A stretch of DNA of 64,000 bases from the NCBI RefSeq assembly GCF_902806685.2, contig NC_048548.1:12984557-13048556 (forward strand). The letters are read 5' to 3'. This document shows, in pieces, positions 1 to 10,194 of this stretch; position 1 is the stretch's first letter, and each line of letters opens with the position of its first letter. Made by a program: the position numbers and the translations under genes. The notes under the pieces are model-generated. The model had not been told where the DNA came from and did not search any database. It saw only the letters and a list, made by a program, of their open reading frames with translations. The stretch is from Maniola hyperantus. Lineage: Eukaryota > Arthropoda > Insecta > Lepidoptera > Nymphalidae.

Positions 1-170
1 GAGTCCAGTGTACCTGTCCGTGCAGGGGTCCGTGGTCTCAGAAGTCTGAGATTTGCGATAAAACCTTGATCGATTTCCGTAAGTGGCTGTCATTTGATTT
101 ATGTCCAGTAATTTAAGGACTTCATCAGTGGGGAGACGCTTTTATTACGAGGCTCTCAGTTCAGTGGTAC
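1..170. repeat. Diverged dispersed repeat fragment
   Basis: The stretch around 65-135 (GATCGATTTCCGTAAGTGGC and following) aligns by eye with 9,268-9,340 (GATCGATTTCCTTAAGAGCC and following), so it is a diverged repeat. Family unknown; no coding signal. Confidence 0.35.
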
Positions 171-297
171 TGTAAAAAAATTATATTGGGATGTGATTTT
201 TCATGGATTTTTCACTAAGTATAACATAACCCCTTCATTTTTATATTAGTTGGCCCCATTCCTTCCAGTTTTCTTTGAGTTTTCTCTATATCATAGA

Positions 298-624
298 CTA
301 GGTTATGCCCGCGACTTCGTCCGCGTGGACTACACAAATTTCAAACCTCTATTTGAGTTGATAGATCAATCAGTGAGTCTGTCACTTTTTCCTTTTATTA
401 TATACCTACTAACTTATGCCCGCTACTTCGTCCGCGTGGAGTAGGTAGGTACACAAACCCCTATTTCATCCCCTTAGGGGTTAAATTTTCAAAAATCCTT
501 TCTTAGCGGATGCGTACGTCATAACAGCCAAATTTTAGCCCAATCCGTCCAGTAGTTTGAGCTGTGCGTTGACAGATCTGTCAGTAAGTCAGTCAGTCAC
601 CTTTTCATTTTACATATTTAGATT
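298..624 (-). mobile_element. Two abutting Helitron-like elements, family B (minus)
   Basis: Reverse-strand HLE-B sequence: CTAG terminus at 298-301 followed by the GACTTCGTCCGCGTGG hairpin arm, then a GTCAGT-type tract near 370-390. A second copy begins near 410, with CCCCTTAGGGGTT at 471-483 and CAGTCAGTCAC near 590-600. The first copy lacks the middle of the element. Helitron assignment is inferred from the terminal structure; no helicase is encoded. Confidence 0.6.
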
Positions 625-626
625 TC

Positions 627-757
627 GTCATCATCATCATCAACCAATAGACGTCCACTGCTGGACATAGGTCTCTTGTAGGGACTTCCACACGCCACGG
701 TCTTGCGCCGCCTGGATCCAGCGGCTCCCTGCGACTCGTCTGATGTCGTCCGTCCAC
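627..757 (-). mobile_element. RTE-type LINE 3' end fragment (minus)
   Basis: The reverse complement encodes the C-terminus of an RTE-like reverse transcriptase protein (WIQAAQDRGVWKSLQETYVQ followed by QWTSIG) and ends in an ATGATGATG tail, read here as CATCATCATCATC at the left edge. Severely 5'-truncated; not functional. Confidence 0.65.
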
Positions 758-1091
758 TTATTTAGATTTAGATACAACCTATATTTTCTCTTTTAATCGA
801 AAATTCGACAGGAATATTACTGGTGCGAAAACCGCAGCCCCTCGGGGCCCATAAATCTTAACTAAGGGCTCCACTTCACGGCCGTTGTAAAGTTTATTTA
901 CAATGGTGTCCACAGAAGCTGTAAAATTGTAGTTACGTTTCGAACTTTTAGTTTTTTACCGTCAATAAGTGGATAGGTTCTCGCCCAAGTTCGATTACTT
1001 ATACTTTCAGTTATTGTTTCAGTGTTTTTTCCGAAGAAGTACGATAAGAAAAAGAGGTTGCCAAAAATCCATATAAATGACAAGATATGGT
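758..1091. other. No recognisable feature
   Basis: Read on both strands; only short open frames with no family resemblance. No repeat partner noticed in this window. Confidence 0.3.
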
Positions 1092-1268
1092 CAGGCGAAC
1101 AAAATTTTTCACGGTTTTGGAACCAAATAAATCAGCGCCACCTCTTAGATACTAATGAACGACCCGTTTGAAATCCAGACGTCACTGAGGTTGCATTGGT
1201 GCTAAAGCACCATTGAGTAGGTGCCATTTTGTATGTTCAATAGCCCTGTCCATACGAAGTAATATATA
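1092..1268 (+). repeat. Dispersed repeat, inverted partner at 40.55 kb
   Basis: The segment running from GGTCAGGCGAACAAAATTTT through GGTGCTAAAGCACCA to TCCATACGAAGTAATATA recurs as its reverse complement at about 40,545-40,715. It contains the short palindrome TGGTGCTAAAGCACCA. It is probably a non-autonomous DNA element or MITE; class not determined. Confidence 0.5.
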
Positions 1269-1329
1269 AGTCAATGTTGCCAAAGGAAGAGGGGGTGAAA
1301 TATTTTTGACCAAACCACAGATAAGTGAA

Positions 1330-1436
1330 TAACATCTTTTATCTATGGACCAAACTCTCGCTTCGCTCGGTTAAGCGGTTCTGAGATACAGCCCGCTGAC
1401 ACAGACAGACAGACGGACAGATGGACGGACATCTGA
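1330..1436 (+). repeat. GACAGACAGACGGACGG-type repeat fragment
   Basis: Contains the GACAGACAGACGGACAG / GGACGGAC run typical of a dispersed lepidopteran repeat also seen near 60,090-60,130. Upstream, ACTCTCGCTTCGCTCGGTT fits the same kind of element end. Family not assigned. Confidence 0.35.
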
Positions 1437-1440
1437 CTAA

Positions 1441-1757
1441 GCTGTGACAGCCTAGTGGTTAGGACTTCCGCCTTCTAATCGGAGGTCGGGGGTTCGGTCC
1501 CGGGCACGCACCTCTAACTTTTCGGAGTTATGTGCGTTTTAATTAATTAAATGTCACTTGCTTTAACGGTGAAGGAAAACATCGTGAGGAAACATGCATG
1601 CCTGAGAGTTCTCCATAATGTTCTCAAAGGTGTGTGAAGTCTACCAATCCGCACATGGCCAGCGTGGTAGACTATGGCCAAAACCCTTCTCACTCTGAGA
1701 GGAGACCCGTGCTCTGTAGTGAGCCGGTGATGGGTTGATCATGATGATGATGATGAA
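1441..1757 (+). mobile_element. tRNA-derived SINE, family 1
   Basis: The head has an A-box-like GCCTAGTGGTTAGGA and a B box GGTTCGGTCCC (about 1490-1500), as expected of an internal Pol III promoter. The body contains AACGGTGAAGGAAAACATCG and GTGTGTGAAGTCTACCAATC. The 3' end is a simple GATGATGATG tail rather than poly(A). Full length, about 315 bp. Other copies lie near 22.3, 26.5, 39.5, 53.8, 54.6 and 58.7 kb. Confidence 0.8.
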
Positions 1758-1989
1758 ATACCGGCAACATGCAACAAAGAAGAAGACCAGGATCCCAGGT
1801 ATTTGTATTTGTATTTATTTATTTATTAAAGAAGAATATTTGCAGGTTACAACAAGTTTGGTGCATTCATAAACTTTAAATAAGTTTTTCCGTACACCAG
1901 TGCCGTCGACAGTCGATAGGTACCTACACGTAACATTAATTTATTGTTATACTTAATACTTAACAGCTAAGTAAGGTAACTGAGTCATT

Positions 1990-2225
1990 CGTGAATAATG
2001 TACTATAGTTCCGTTAAACGTCCCATCATTCTTTCAAAACGTCCGCAATTTTCCCTACACTGCCTACCATCACGCATTACATAAACCTCACAAACTGATT
2101 TCAATCTTGTGCTCGAGATTTGAAGGTTTAAATTTGATTGTACAAGGGACAAATTAGAAAAAATGTTGGAGTGTAGTGTTCGCAAATCGTACCCAGCGGG
2201 CGATGGGGAGAGTTATCAATCTTGA
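1990..2225 (+). repeat. Dispersed repeat, uninterrupted relative of the LINE target
   Basis: Begins GTGAATAATG...TTCCGTTAAACG and ends GGGGAGAGTTATCAATCTTG. The same succession flanks the 10.29-15.90 kb LINE: the left half at 10,195-10,289 (GTGAATAATG...TTCCGTTAAAAG) and the right half at 15,907-16,055 (TAGGAGAGTTATCAATCTAG). It is therefore an unfilled paralogue of the target repeat. Confidence 0.65.
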
Positions 2226-2269
2226 ACTGTGTGCTTAGTATGAGATTTTACATTTAACAAACAACAGAA

Positions 2270-2315
2270 CAACATTCAACAACAACAACAACACATATGC
2301 ACACACACACACACG
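2270..2315 (+). repeat. Microsatellite (AAC)n then (CA)n
   Basis: CAACAACAACAACAAC runs into CACACACACACACAC. Simple sequence only. Confidence 0.8.
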
Positions 2316-2639
2316 TATTTTTAAATTTCGTATTCTAAATTTAGTTTTTGTTGAAAACAAGTATTTATTTGTGAATGACGGAGGAGGAAGAGTGGGGACC
2401 CTGAGACACAGGTTTTGCAAACTCACTTCAGGGTCCCTGGCACAATTTGTAAAAAAGACCTATGTAAGAACAAATAAATCATTTAATCATTTTAATCAAA
2501 CAACAACAAAAACAAGAAGAAACAGAATTAAAGTTGTCTACTAGCAAATTGAGCCCTATAGTTGATCCAAATAAAGGTTATGTTATTATTATTAACGTTG
2601 AATAGGATTCGAGGGTCAAAATACATTAGCTTTAAAGGT

Positions 2640-2935
2640 AAAAAAACCAGTCAAGTGTGTGTCAGACTCGCATACCAATGGTCCCGTACCGTCGTACAAG
2701 AAACATTTTTTTTTAGTTTGGTTGTGATGTAGCCACAAATTCGCGGTTTTAGGATTTTCTCTTTATAAGCTATAAGACATTGCGACCTTCCTTTCATGAT
2801 TATAGGTCAACGTTGACCTAGATTTTGAAGTTTTGATTCCCTTAACGGGTCTTGACAGACACGACAGACAGACAATGAAGTGATCTTGTAAGGGTTACTT
2901 TTCCCTTTTGAGGTACGGACCCTAAAAAGATCTTA
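2640..2935 (+). repeat. Diverged copy of the CCGGCCAAGTGCGAG family
   Basis: Starts AAAAAACCAGTCAAGTGTGT, followed by the GTCAGACTCGCA and GGTCCCGTACCGTCG blocks, and ends CTTTTGAGGTACGGACCCTA. Same order of blocks as the better copies at 23.6, 28.4 and 53.1 kb, but more diverged. Confidence 0.6.
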
Positions 2936-3135
2936 TCTGCCTTGTTTTAAAGCTCCAGTTTCTCTAAATATCTAGGTACAACCAGTTTTCCAAGCGTAAA
3001 CGTTGCAAAGTAAATTAGGCGGTAAGTAGGTACCTACTGAATTTTTATCTTTAAATTAAGTAAATTTTGGTCCATTTATCTGTGACGTGTGTGTTTTGAC
3101 AGTCGAATTCTATCAACGTTGTTGAGATGTATTAA
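2936..3135 (+). repeat. Diverged tandem neighbour of the TIR element at 3.15 kb
   Basis: CTTGTTTTAAAGCTCCAGTT, CCAAGCGTAAACGTTGC and GACAGTCGAATTCTATCAACG match, with substitutions, the internal and right-hand parts of the next element. An older copy lies immediately beside it in the same orientation. Confidence 0.45.
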
Positions 3136-3151
3136 TCTCATACTAATCCTA

Positions 3152-3450
3152 CAGTACGCTTAGTACGAGCTTTTATGTCTCACCAACGCTGATAGTATTC
3201 AAGTATCGAAAATACTCCGCATTATAGTAAACTGGATCTTAACGGCCTTGTTTTAAAGCTCAAGTTTGTCTACACATCTACAGCCAGCGCTCCAAGCGGA
3301 AACGTTGCGAAAATGAAATCAGTGGCATTGAATTTTCGACGTCAATTCAGGGCTCTTTAGGTCCATTTTACATTGACGGTATTGTGTTTCGACTCTCGAA
3401 TTCTAGCAACGTTTGGTGAGACGTAAAATCTTGTACTAAGCGTACAGGAT
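3152..3450. mobile_element. Non-autonomous TIR element, about 295 bp
   Basis: Left end GTACGCTTAGTACGAGC...GTCTCACCAA and right end TTGGTGAGACGTAAAATCTT...GTACTAAGCGTAC are imperfect inverted repeats of roughly 50-58 bp. A second copy lies at 52,189-52,491. No transposase frame. Superfamily not determined because no target duplication is obvious. Confidence 0.65.
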
Positions 3451-3618
3451 GAAACCCGTTTCAACGTTTATTTACGTCTGTCTGATGGTTTTTCGAAAAT
3501 GAAAAAGATAAGGGATGGTGTTGCGTTATTTGGGACCTTTGTCACGCATTTCTGTGTCCGATTCTACTAAGAGATTCTGTTTTCGACACAAAATTTAATG
3601 ATTGTATCAATAAACAAA

Positions 3619-3849
3619 CTAGCTGATGCCCGCGACTTCGTCCGCGTGGAATTAGCTTTTTAAAAATCCCGCGGGAACTCTTTGATTTTCCGGGATAAAA
3701 GTAGCCTATGTCTTAATCCAGGGTAAAATCTATCTCTATTCCAAATTTCATCCAAATCCGTTCAGCCGTTTTCGCGTGATTGAGTAACAAACATCCAAAC
3801 ATCAAAACATCCAAACATCCACACTTTCATATTTATAATATTAGTAGGA
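3619..3849 (-). mobile_element. Helitron-like element, family C (minus)
   Basis: Read on the minus strand it starts TCCTACTAATATTATAAATA and ends in a hairpin (CCACGCGGACGAAGTCGCGG) then CTAG. It is flanked by A on the 5' side and T on the 3' side, the insertion rule for Helitrons. The interior has a run of ATGTTTGGATGTTTTGATG and GAGTTCCCGCGGGATTTTT. A second copy is at 61,677-61,883. Confidence 0.7.
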
Positions 3850-3879
3850 TATTACAAAGGTGCTAGATAACTAGATGTT

Positions 3880-4225
3880 TGGAATAAGGTTGTTGCGGAT
3901 GTCAATATTTTGACATCCGTAGATGTGGATGCGGATTATTAGAAGTTCACATCCGCAGATGCTGATGCGGATGTCTGAATTAATGCGAATGTCCCGCATT
4001 AGCGGATGTGGATGGCAATATCAGTAACACCCTTTTTGGGTACCATTGTACACATTTTGATTAGCCAGTTAACGAACTCAGATATCAACTAGCAAAAACG
4101 CGCAATGCACGCGCCACTCTGACACTTTCTTTGCAGGTCGTTACTGGTTGCAAATATGAATCCGCAGCCGCGAATGCTCCGCATTAATTGATATAGATGC
4201 GGATGCGGATGTCTGAATTAATGCG
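3880..4225. repeat. GATGCGGATG-rich degenerate repeat block
   Basis: Repeats of GATGCGGATG, in the forms ACATCCGCAGATGCTGATGC and GATGCGGATGTCTGAATTAA, occur many times on both strands, with TCCGCATTA complements between. The word GATGCGGATGTCTGAATTAA is present twice (near 3,967 and 4,200), and the SINE that follows starts right after the second. Origin unknown. Confidence 0.5.
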
Positions 4226-4571
4226 GTTTTTTATTTTTTTTTATTCAGATACAAGTTAGCCCTTGACTGCAATCTCACCTGGTGGTAAGTGATGATGCAG
4301 TCTAAGATGATAGCGGGCTAACCTGGAAGGGGTATGGCAGTTTTTATTAAACCCATACCCCTTTGGTTTCTACACGGCATCGTACCGGAACGCTAAATCG
4401 CTTGGCGGCACGGCTTTGCCGGTAGGGTGGTAACTAGCCACGGCCGAAGCCTCCCACCAGACCAGACCAGAAATTTAGAAATTATAAAATTCCAAACCCC
4501 TGCCAGGAATCGAACCCGGGACCTCCCACTATTAAGACCACAGCGCTCACCACTGCGCCAGGGAGGTCGTC
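4226..4571 (-). mobile_element. tRNA-derived SINE, family 2 (minus)
   Basis: Read on the minus strand it starts CGACCTCCCTGGCGCAGTGG (A box), has the B box GGTTCGATTCC near 4,510-4,520, and ends in a poly(A) tract seen here as T-rich sequence at 4,227-4,243. Length about 345 bp. The head recurs at 40,759-40,890 and the 3' body at 52.8 and 62.2 kb. Confidence 0.75.
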
Positions 4572-5054
4572 AGGTTATAATAATAGGTATGCGTAGTCAT
4601 GGCTCAAACAAAATACAAGCCTCATACTCCACCGACTATAACTTCAACAAATACCATGTAATATACTTTCTAGTTAAGATTTACAGCACCCGGAGGACCG
4701 CCGGGCCGTTTCAGTTCCGCCCTCGTGGATTTTACGTTTTAATTTTCAGCGCGAAATATTTACTTCATATTGAGTTTCGCTGGCAAAATTTTGCTTTTAA
4801 TAAAGTATGAAGTGAACGTCTGAATTAGGTTGCTAAGATTTCACCTTTTGATAATGAGTGAGCCAAGTCTTCATGGAAAGTGAAAGTAAAAAATGAAAAA
4901 GTCTGAAAAATCGTGAAGGTTGGAAGCTTAATTCATGTAAATTTTTCAGGAGGCCTTACCATGCCCAACAGATATACCTATTTAAAATCATTTTGAAAAA
5001 GTTTAATTTCTGCAACCAAAGAGGATCAATACTAATAAAAAAAAAAATTAATTA
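4572..5054. other. No recognisable feature
   Basis: AT-rich; no repeat partner, domain or RNA structure noticed. Confidence 0.3.
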
Positions 5055-5225
5055 TAAGAATAATAAATGCATAAGTGTGTTTATTTGTTTGTAGGTTTGT
5101 CCTTCAATCAAGCTGCAACGGAGCAACGGATTGACGTGGTTTTTTGTATGATTAAAAACCTGGAGAGTGATATTTATCCCGGTAAACGGGATAAATATCC
5201 CACGGGATTTTAAAAAACTAAATTC
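5055..5225 (+). mobile_element. Helitron-like element, family A, 3'-truncated
   Basis: AATGCATAAGTGTGTTTATT, TTTGTCCTTCAATCA, GCAACGGATTGACGTGG and CCTGGAGAGTGA follow in the order seen in intact family A copies. The hairpin/CTAG end is missing. Confidence 0.6.
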
Positions 5226-5328
5226 CCAATGCACCAGGGAGGTGGTCAAAATCGAAATCGAGGTCTTAAAAAGAGCACGATTTGCTAATATATATTTCTC
5301 AATTTTTTTATTGGAATGAATACTAACG

Positions 5329-5456
5329 GCCGCAATCAGAGTTACTAATCGTTACTTAAGATTGAGTTAAAACGAGACAGATTTATGTGAGAGATATAGC
5401 TGTCTCGTTTTAACTAAACTTAAGTAACGATTAAGCGACTCTGAGTACGGCTGTAA
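5329..5456. mobile_element. Palindromic foldback MITE, copy 1
   Basis: Near-perfect inverted halves: AGAGTTACTAATCGTTACTT...GTTAAAACGAGACAG on the left and CTGTCTCGTTTTAAC...AGTAACGATTAAGCGACTCT on the right, separated by about 25 bp. A second copy, in which GAGTACGG bounds both ends, is at 7,678-7,801. Non-coding. Confidence 0.7.
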
Positions 5457-5886
5457 AGTAAGTAGAGATAATACTCATAAAATTACAATAAACAATGTCA
5501 AACATTCTTAGAACTAAAACTAATTTTTATTTTATTTTCTTTAGGAAGTAAAACATGTGTTCCAGATTGGACAGTTTCCTTTGGTTAATATATTATTGTT
5601 GAAGAGCGTTTTACAATGAAGGTACGTTCTATCGTTTGCGGAGATCGTAATTCAGAATTGAAAAATTAATTGAAATTTTTACGTAGCTCTGACGACTACG
5701 ACTGATTGCGGATTCGGGAGTGACACTTGATGGCATTTCGGGCCCGGTTGTCTTTTAATTAAAATATAATCTTGAATATCTTTGAAATTAAGTAAACTCA
5801 CGTTTTTCGGCTTTGTTATTTCACACACCAAAGGTTTGAACAAAGGGTTGAAATAAAATTAGATACTACGTGGATGTCGGAAGTGC
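5457..5886. other. No recognisable feature
   Basis: AT-rich sequence with only short chance frames. GAACAAAGGGTTGAAA near 5,838 resembles a word at 35,526 but the match does not extend. Confidence 0.3.
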
Positions 5887-5887
5887 C

Positions 5888-6235
5888 AAAAATATCGATA
5901 TTTAAATTATCACAAAAAATATCGGTACAATTTTTAACTGATTAGTGGTAAGTCTTAGGTCATAGATTTCCATTATATTTTTACGTCCTTTTTGAGCCTC
6001 ATCCGACCGAGCATCGATATTTTGAATGACAAAAAAAAATGGCTAAGTAAAAACGTAGGTAGGTACCTATTTAAATAATTGAATAGTCGGTCCGAAAAAG
6101 AATATCGATATTTATACCATTTCGATAGTTGGAATTTAATATCGATATATCGATAAATTACGTATCGCTCAAAAATACCGAGATATCGAACTAATGATAT
6201 CGATATAATATCGATGTATCGATATTTTTCGACAA
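5888..6235. promoter_or_regulatory. Cluster of ATCGAT / TATCGATA palindromes
   Basis: AATATCGATATTT, GCATCGATATTTT, GAATATCGATATTTA, ATATCGATATATCGATAAAT and GATATCGATATAATATCGAT then GTATCGATATTTTT occur within about 350 bp. In insects TATCGATA is the known DRE/BEAF recognition word. Whether this is regulatory or a decayed repeat cannot be told from sequence alone. Confidence 0.3.
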
Positions 6236-6547
6236 GCCCAGTAGATAACTACGTAGATATTACTTAAAAGATTATTTAAAATATTATCATGAATGAATGA
6301 ATATGCATGTGTATCATTGGCTTTTGTTTTATTTTTAATTGAGAGGTTCAACAGTCTGAAGTGCCTAGTACACATTGGAACAAAGCACTTGGCCAAATAG
6401 ACCGGGCCACTTGGCCTACTTTTGCCGCTAACGATCTATCACTGCATCCAAACTGTAGAAGATTTCGTTTAAAATTATTCACTAAGTACTGACAAAAAAC
6501 AATAAGGATGGAATATCCATAATCATTTCAAAATAATCAGATACCTG

Positions 6548-6652
6548 AAGAAGGTGGTGGGTGGATGGATGAGGAAGGCTGAGGACCGTGTTTGGTGGCG
6601 CGCTCTTGGAAAGGCGTATGTCCAGCAGTGGACGCAAACAGGCTGATCGATT
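6548..6652 (+). mobile_element. RTE-type LINE 3' end fragment
   Basis: GGGTGGATGGATGAGGAAGG and CGTATGTCCAGCAGTGGACG match the C-terminal coding end of the RTE copy at 56.06-56.52 kb (GWMRKAE...YVQQWT). Severely truncated. Confidence 0.6.
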
Positions 6653-6654
6653 GG

Positions 6655-6845
6655 ATTTAACAAAAGCTTTATAACTCCCGCAAATTTCTATTGCGCTGGA
6701 ACCATGTCTCATTAACATCGAAATGACGTCATTTTGACGTCAGCCGAAATAAAAATATACCATCAGCTCGAAACTTCAGTCTAGTGCTGACGTCACTAAA
6801 ATGGCGGCCACGCATATTAGCGATTTGCGGGACTTATATAAAAAA
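6655..6845. mobile_element. MITE with CCCGCAAATT termini, copy 1
   Basis: ACTCCCGCAAATTTCTATTG at the left and GCGATTTGCGGGACTTATAT at the right are inverted. The interior (TGCGCTGGAACCATGTC, AAATGACGTCATTT, TGACGTCACTAAAATGGCGG) matches a second copy at 60,918-61,085. It contains several TGACGTCA palindromes (CRE-like). Confidence 0.6.
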
Positions 6846-7677
6846 TTTTTTTTTTTTTTTTGTAGAGACAAACAGTTACAATACGTAGATACGTAGATAG
6901 AATAATAGGTAGATGTAAGTACTGTGTAACTGCGTATGAGATAGCGATAGTACGACGTAACGATGAATAACACGACAATTATTACCATTGTTTGGTAGTC
7001 AATATTTGTATTAACCGATCAACAATATTTCTATTAAACGTTTTTTATGTGAAAACAAGTAAATAACTCATGAGAAATACAATTACGCCGTATTCTTGAA
7101 AAAAAACTAGTTACACGATAAAGGACAAAAAATAGGTTAGCTGCGTCTCTGTTTATCACATTAGTAACTTTATCTGTGCTCTCTTTTTAGTGCGAATGAG
7201 AAAACGTTCCTGCATCTACCTTTATTACTCTATCTACGTTACAATATCAGGATATATTCGCGTTACGTTATGAAAACAACCGCACGTCATATTTATTTGA
7301 TCGCAGGTACGCTACCGAGAAGTTTTCCGAGTGAATGAGCACACTTTACCTACAAAATGTTAGTCGCTTCCAAACCGTTTGATTCCTAGGTGCTCGGTTT
7401 TATTCGGAATTTATTGAAACTGCTTGCTGTTTTTGGAAATGTTTAGTTAGGTATTGAAAGAGAGAAGAAAACAAAACTTTCGGAGGATTTTCTATAAATA
7501 TATTTTTATTTACGACTTAAATTATAATCAATCTATTTGTAACTGTCGATTTACTTTGAACTTTGTTATTTATCAAATGTACCTATGGTTTTTTTTTCAA
7601 ATCTTGAATCGATGGGGATTTTTCGCATTTCATTTGTTATGCTGTCCCTAGTATTCCTGCAGGTTTTCGACTCTATC
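6846..7677. other. No recognisable feature
   Basis: AT-rich with a T15 run near 6,846-6,862. No repeat partner found in the window; open frames are short and lack domain motifs. Confidence 0.3.
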
Positions 7678-7801
7678 AGCCGTACTCAGAGTCGCTTAAT
7701 CGTTACTAAAGTTTAGTTGAAACGAGACAGGATTATATCTCTCGCATAAATCTGTCTCGTTTTAACTCAATCGTAACGATTAGCGACTCTGAGTACGGAG
7801 G
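7678..7801. mobile_element. Palindromic foldback MITE, copy 2
   Basis: CCGTACTCAGAGTCGCTTAA...GAAACGAGACAG and CTGTCTCGTTTTAACTCAA...GCGACTCTGAGTACGG are inverted halves around a loop of about 30 bp. It matches the copy at 5,329-5,456. Confidence 0.7.
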
Positions 7802-9160
7802 TATGCGAGTTATTGTGACTTTGAAAGTCATTTGGTACAATGTATAATATTTTTACAGCAATTTTTATTTTATTTTAATGTTAGTTTAATTTAAATTAAA
7901 TGGACAGTTAGTGTCTGATTTTTTTTTAAATCAATAAATACCTAACAACGTCGCTAAGTTATCGAAAAATTAAAGACAGTTTGATATTATGTATTAATTT
8001 CAGCTTTTAAGGTAGGTATTGTTAAAAGGAAAACCACTTTGGTATACTTTATACATACATACATTTTAATCTCTGTTTCTTATTTAATTAATTTACAAGT
8101 CGGTACAATGAACTATACATCTTCCAAGCGTCCCATAGAGTCCAGTCTAACCGAAAACCACAGATTCGCGGAGAATGTCAGAGAGTGCTATGGTAGCGCA
8201 CAGACTATAACCAAAACCCACCTAACAGTAGAGTGACGTGCGGCCTGCGGGTGTGCAGGGTGTTCCCCGGCCTCAAACCCCGATTGCCATTTCGACCTGT
8301 CGTGGACTAGGTCTACGCGTTCCATCCGCCCAAAAAAAATATAAACACTCACAAGTTCGCCCAAAGAAATTTTGCTTCAAAAATATAACTTAAATCTCTG
8401 AAGGATCGACGTCTTACCATCCCACTATCAGATGAGATCGCAGCCTACCAATATAGAAAAAAATCCTAATTCATCTATCGAAACTCAGCCGAGATTATAT
8501 CTAAGTATCTCAACTTGCTCCAAATATAAAAATCAGGCTCGTAAGTTGATCCAATTTTCCGATATGAGCGTAGAACGCGCAAAACGTTCATGGATCTGAA
8601 ATCTAAGAGTCCCGATAAGCTCCTTTAACCTTAGAACAAGTTTGCTCTTCTCGGCAATGTTGATCGTTGACAAAATTAGTACCTATAAATAGAAGTACTA
8701 TTTCAAACACAGTCGTGATCGTGGAAGCTTTCAACATGAGTGTGACATTGGACATCAAGTTGCAAAAACGAGTTGCAACCTGCAAATTTTTTTGAATGAT
8801 CTACCCTGTAGTAAGTATAGTATGTGACAGTTCGAGATGGTAATGGATGAAACGCCCCATACACTCGCACAGCTCCCGCGCTAACTCTCGTACTTGTACT
8901 CGTAAATAACGCGATATTTCAAGTTTTCCCTTTGTAAACTGAGTGACGCAAACAAAAAAAAATCTGTTTTCTAAACACAAAAGCATGAGTAAATAGCTGT
9001 ATACATTTGTAATCGGAATTCCAAACCAAAGAGGAGATATTTGAGATCAAAGTGGCCAGTACGACAAAACGCCAATTTCATATATGTAAGGACCTAATAT
9101 TTACCACCAGTTTTTGGTTTATAATATTTTCCATTTAGGGCGCTGACTGATGTTTTGATG
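7802..9160. other. No confident feature
   Basis: The block at about 8,262-8,322 (CAAACCCCGATTGCCATTTC, GACCTGTCGTGGACTAG) is matched in inverted form near 44,735-44,760 (GACAGGTCGAGATAGCAATC), so a repeat is present. The rest shows no family resemblance; frames of about 60-65 codons are not supported by motifs. Confidence 0.3.
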
Positions 9161-9164
9161 AACT

Positions 9165-9345
9165 CAGATCTAAAAACAAGATAGTTTAGATCCATTTTAA
9201 TCTTACTTTCGATACTCGAAATCTGCCACCGTTGTCCAGATGTCTAACTCGTACTAAGGAATCTAAAGTTCCTGATCGATTTCCTTAAGAGCCGTCCGTC
9301 GCTTGATTTACGTCGAGCAATTTTACGCCTTCATCAAACGGAAAG
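9165..9345 (+). repeat. Diverged TIR-element / dispersed repeat copy
   Basis: GATACTCGAAATCTGCCACC...CTAACTCGTACTAAG echoes the right end of the 3.15 kb element (CGACTCTCGAATTCTAGCAA...CTTGTACTAAGCG). The next 80 bp match the first 140 bases of the window. Diverged. Confidence 0.35.
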
Positions 9346-9605
9346 TTCAATGAAAATTCTTCAAATTTCATCTAATTAAAATTTTAATAATGAAAATTCT
9401 CATATTAAAACATTTGGAAATTGAAATGTTTTGAAAGTTTTAATTTATTCATAGGTTTAATTTTTGTCCAGATTGTTTATATAAATCAAAATATTATTTT
9501 GAAAGTATTAGGTACACTGTGTAAAATTTTGTTTTCAGGACCAATATTTTCTCATACTTTTCATATAATTGGGTTTTTTACATGAAAACGCTTTGAATCC
9601 GATAT

Positions 9606-9790
9606 TATGTATATAAAAGAAAGGAAAAGGTGACTGACTGACTGACTGATGTATCAACGCACAGGTCAAACCACTGGACGCAGTTATTACGACGCAGGCA
9701 TCCGCTGCGAAAGGATTTTTGATATTTTCAACCCCTAAGGGGTTAAAATAGGGGTTTGAAATTTGCAGTCCACGCGGACGTAGCATAAAC
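9606..9790 (+). mobile_element. Helitron-like element, family B
   Basis: ATATAAAAGAAAGGAAAAGG, GACTGACTGACTGACTGATG, AACCCCTAAGGGGTTAAAAT and GCAGTCCACGCGGACGTAGC occur in family B order. The terminal CTAG is degraded. It abuts the hairpin element that follows. Confidence 0.65.
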
Positions 9791-9793
9791 TAT

Positions 9794-9944
9794 TACCCTC
9801 TAACAAATAAACCTGGAATAGCGGTGGAATACTTATACTCTGTTTTGTCTGTTTCCTTCAAATGTCAAATTACTGATGATAGAGAAAGACAAAACAGAGT
9901 ATAACTATTCCACTGCTATTCCAGGTTTATTTGTTAGAGGGTTA
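9794..9944. mobile_element. Long hairpin (foldback MITE), about 150 bp
   Basis: Left arm ACCCTCTAACAAATAAACCT...ACTCTGTTTTGTCTG and right arm AGACAAAACAGAGTATAACT...AGGTTTATTTGTTAGAGGGT are inverted over about 55 bp with few mismatches. The loop contains TCAAATGTCAAATTACTGAT. Transcribed either way it would fold into one long stem. Confidence 0.75.
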
Positions 9945-10194
9945 CAGTTAAGAATAAAACAATTAATTAATAATTTATTTTAAAATTGTAAAGGACGTAA
10001 CACAGGCATTGTAATCGAACTTGACTTTACAACTTTACAAAACAGCATTTGATCGAAAAAAAGTTGGTCAAGTTCAATAATATACGAAGTTGTATATAAG
10101 TATGAAATTATTACTGCACGACCCGCACTTTAGCAAACCTTTTTTCACCTTTATTTAATCTGTTGTATAAAATAGCAATTACAACATGACAGGT

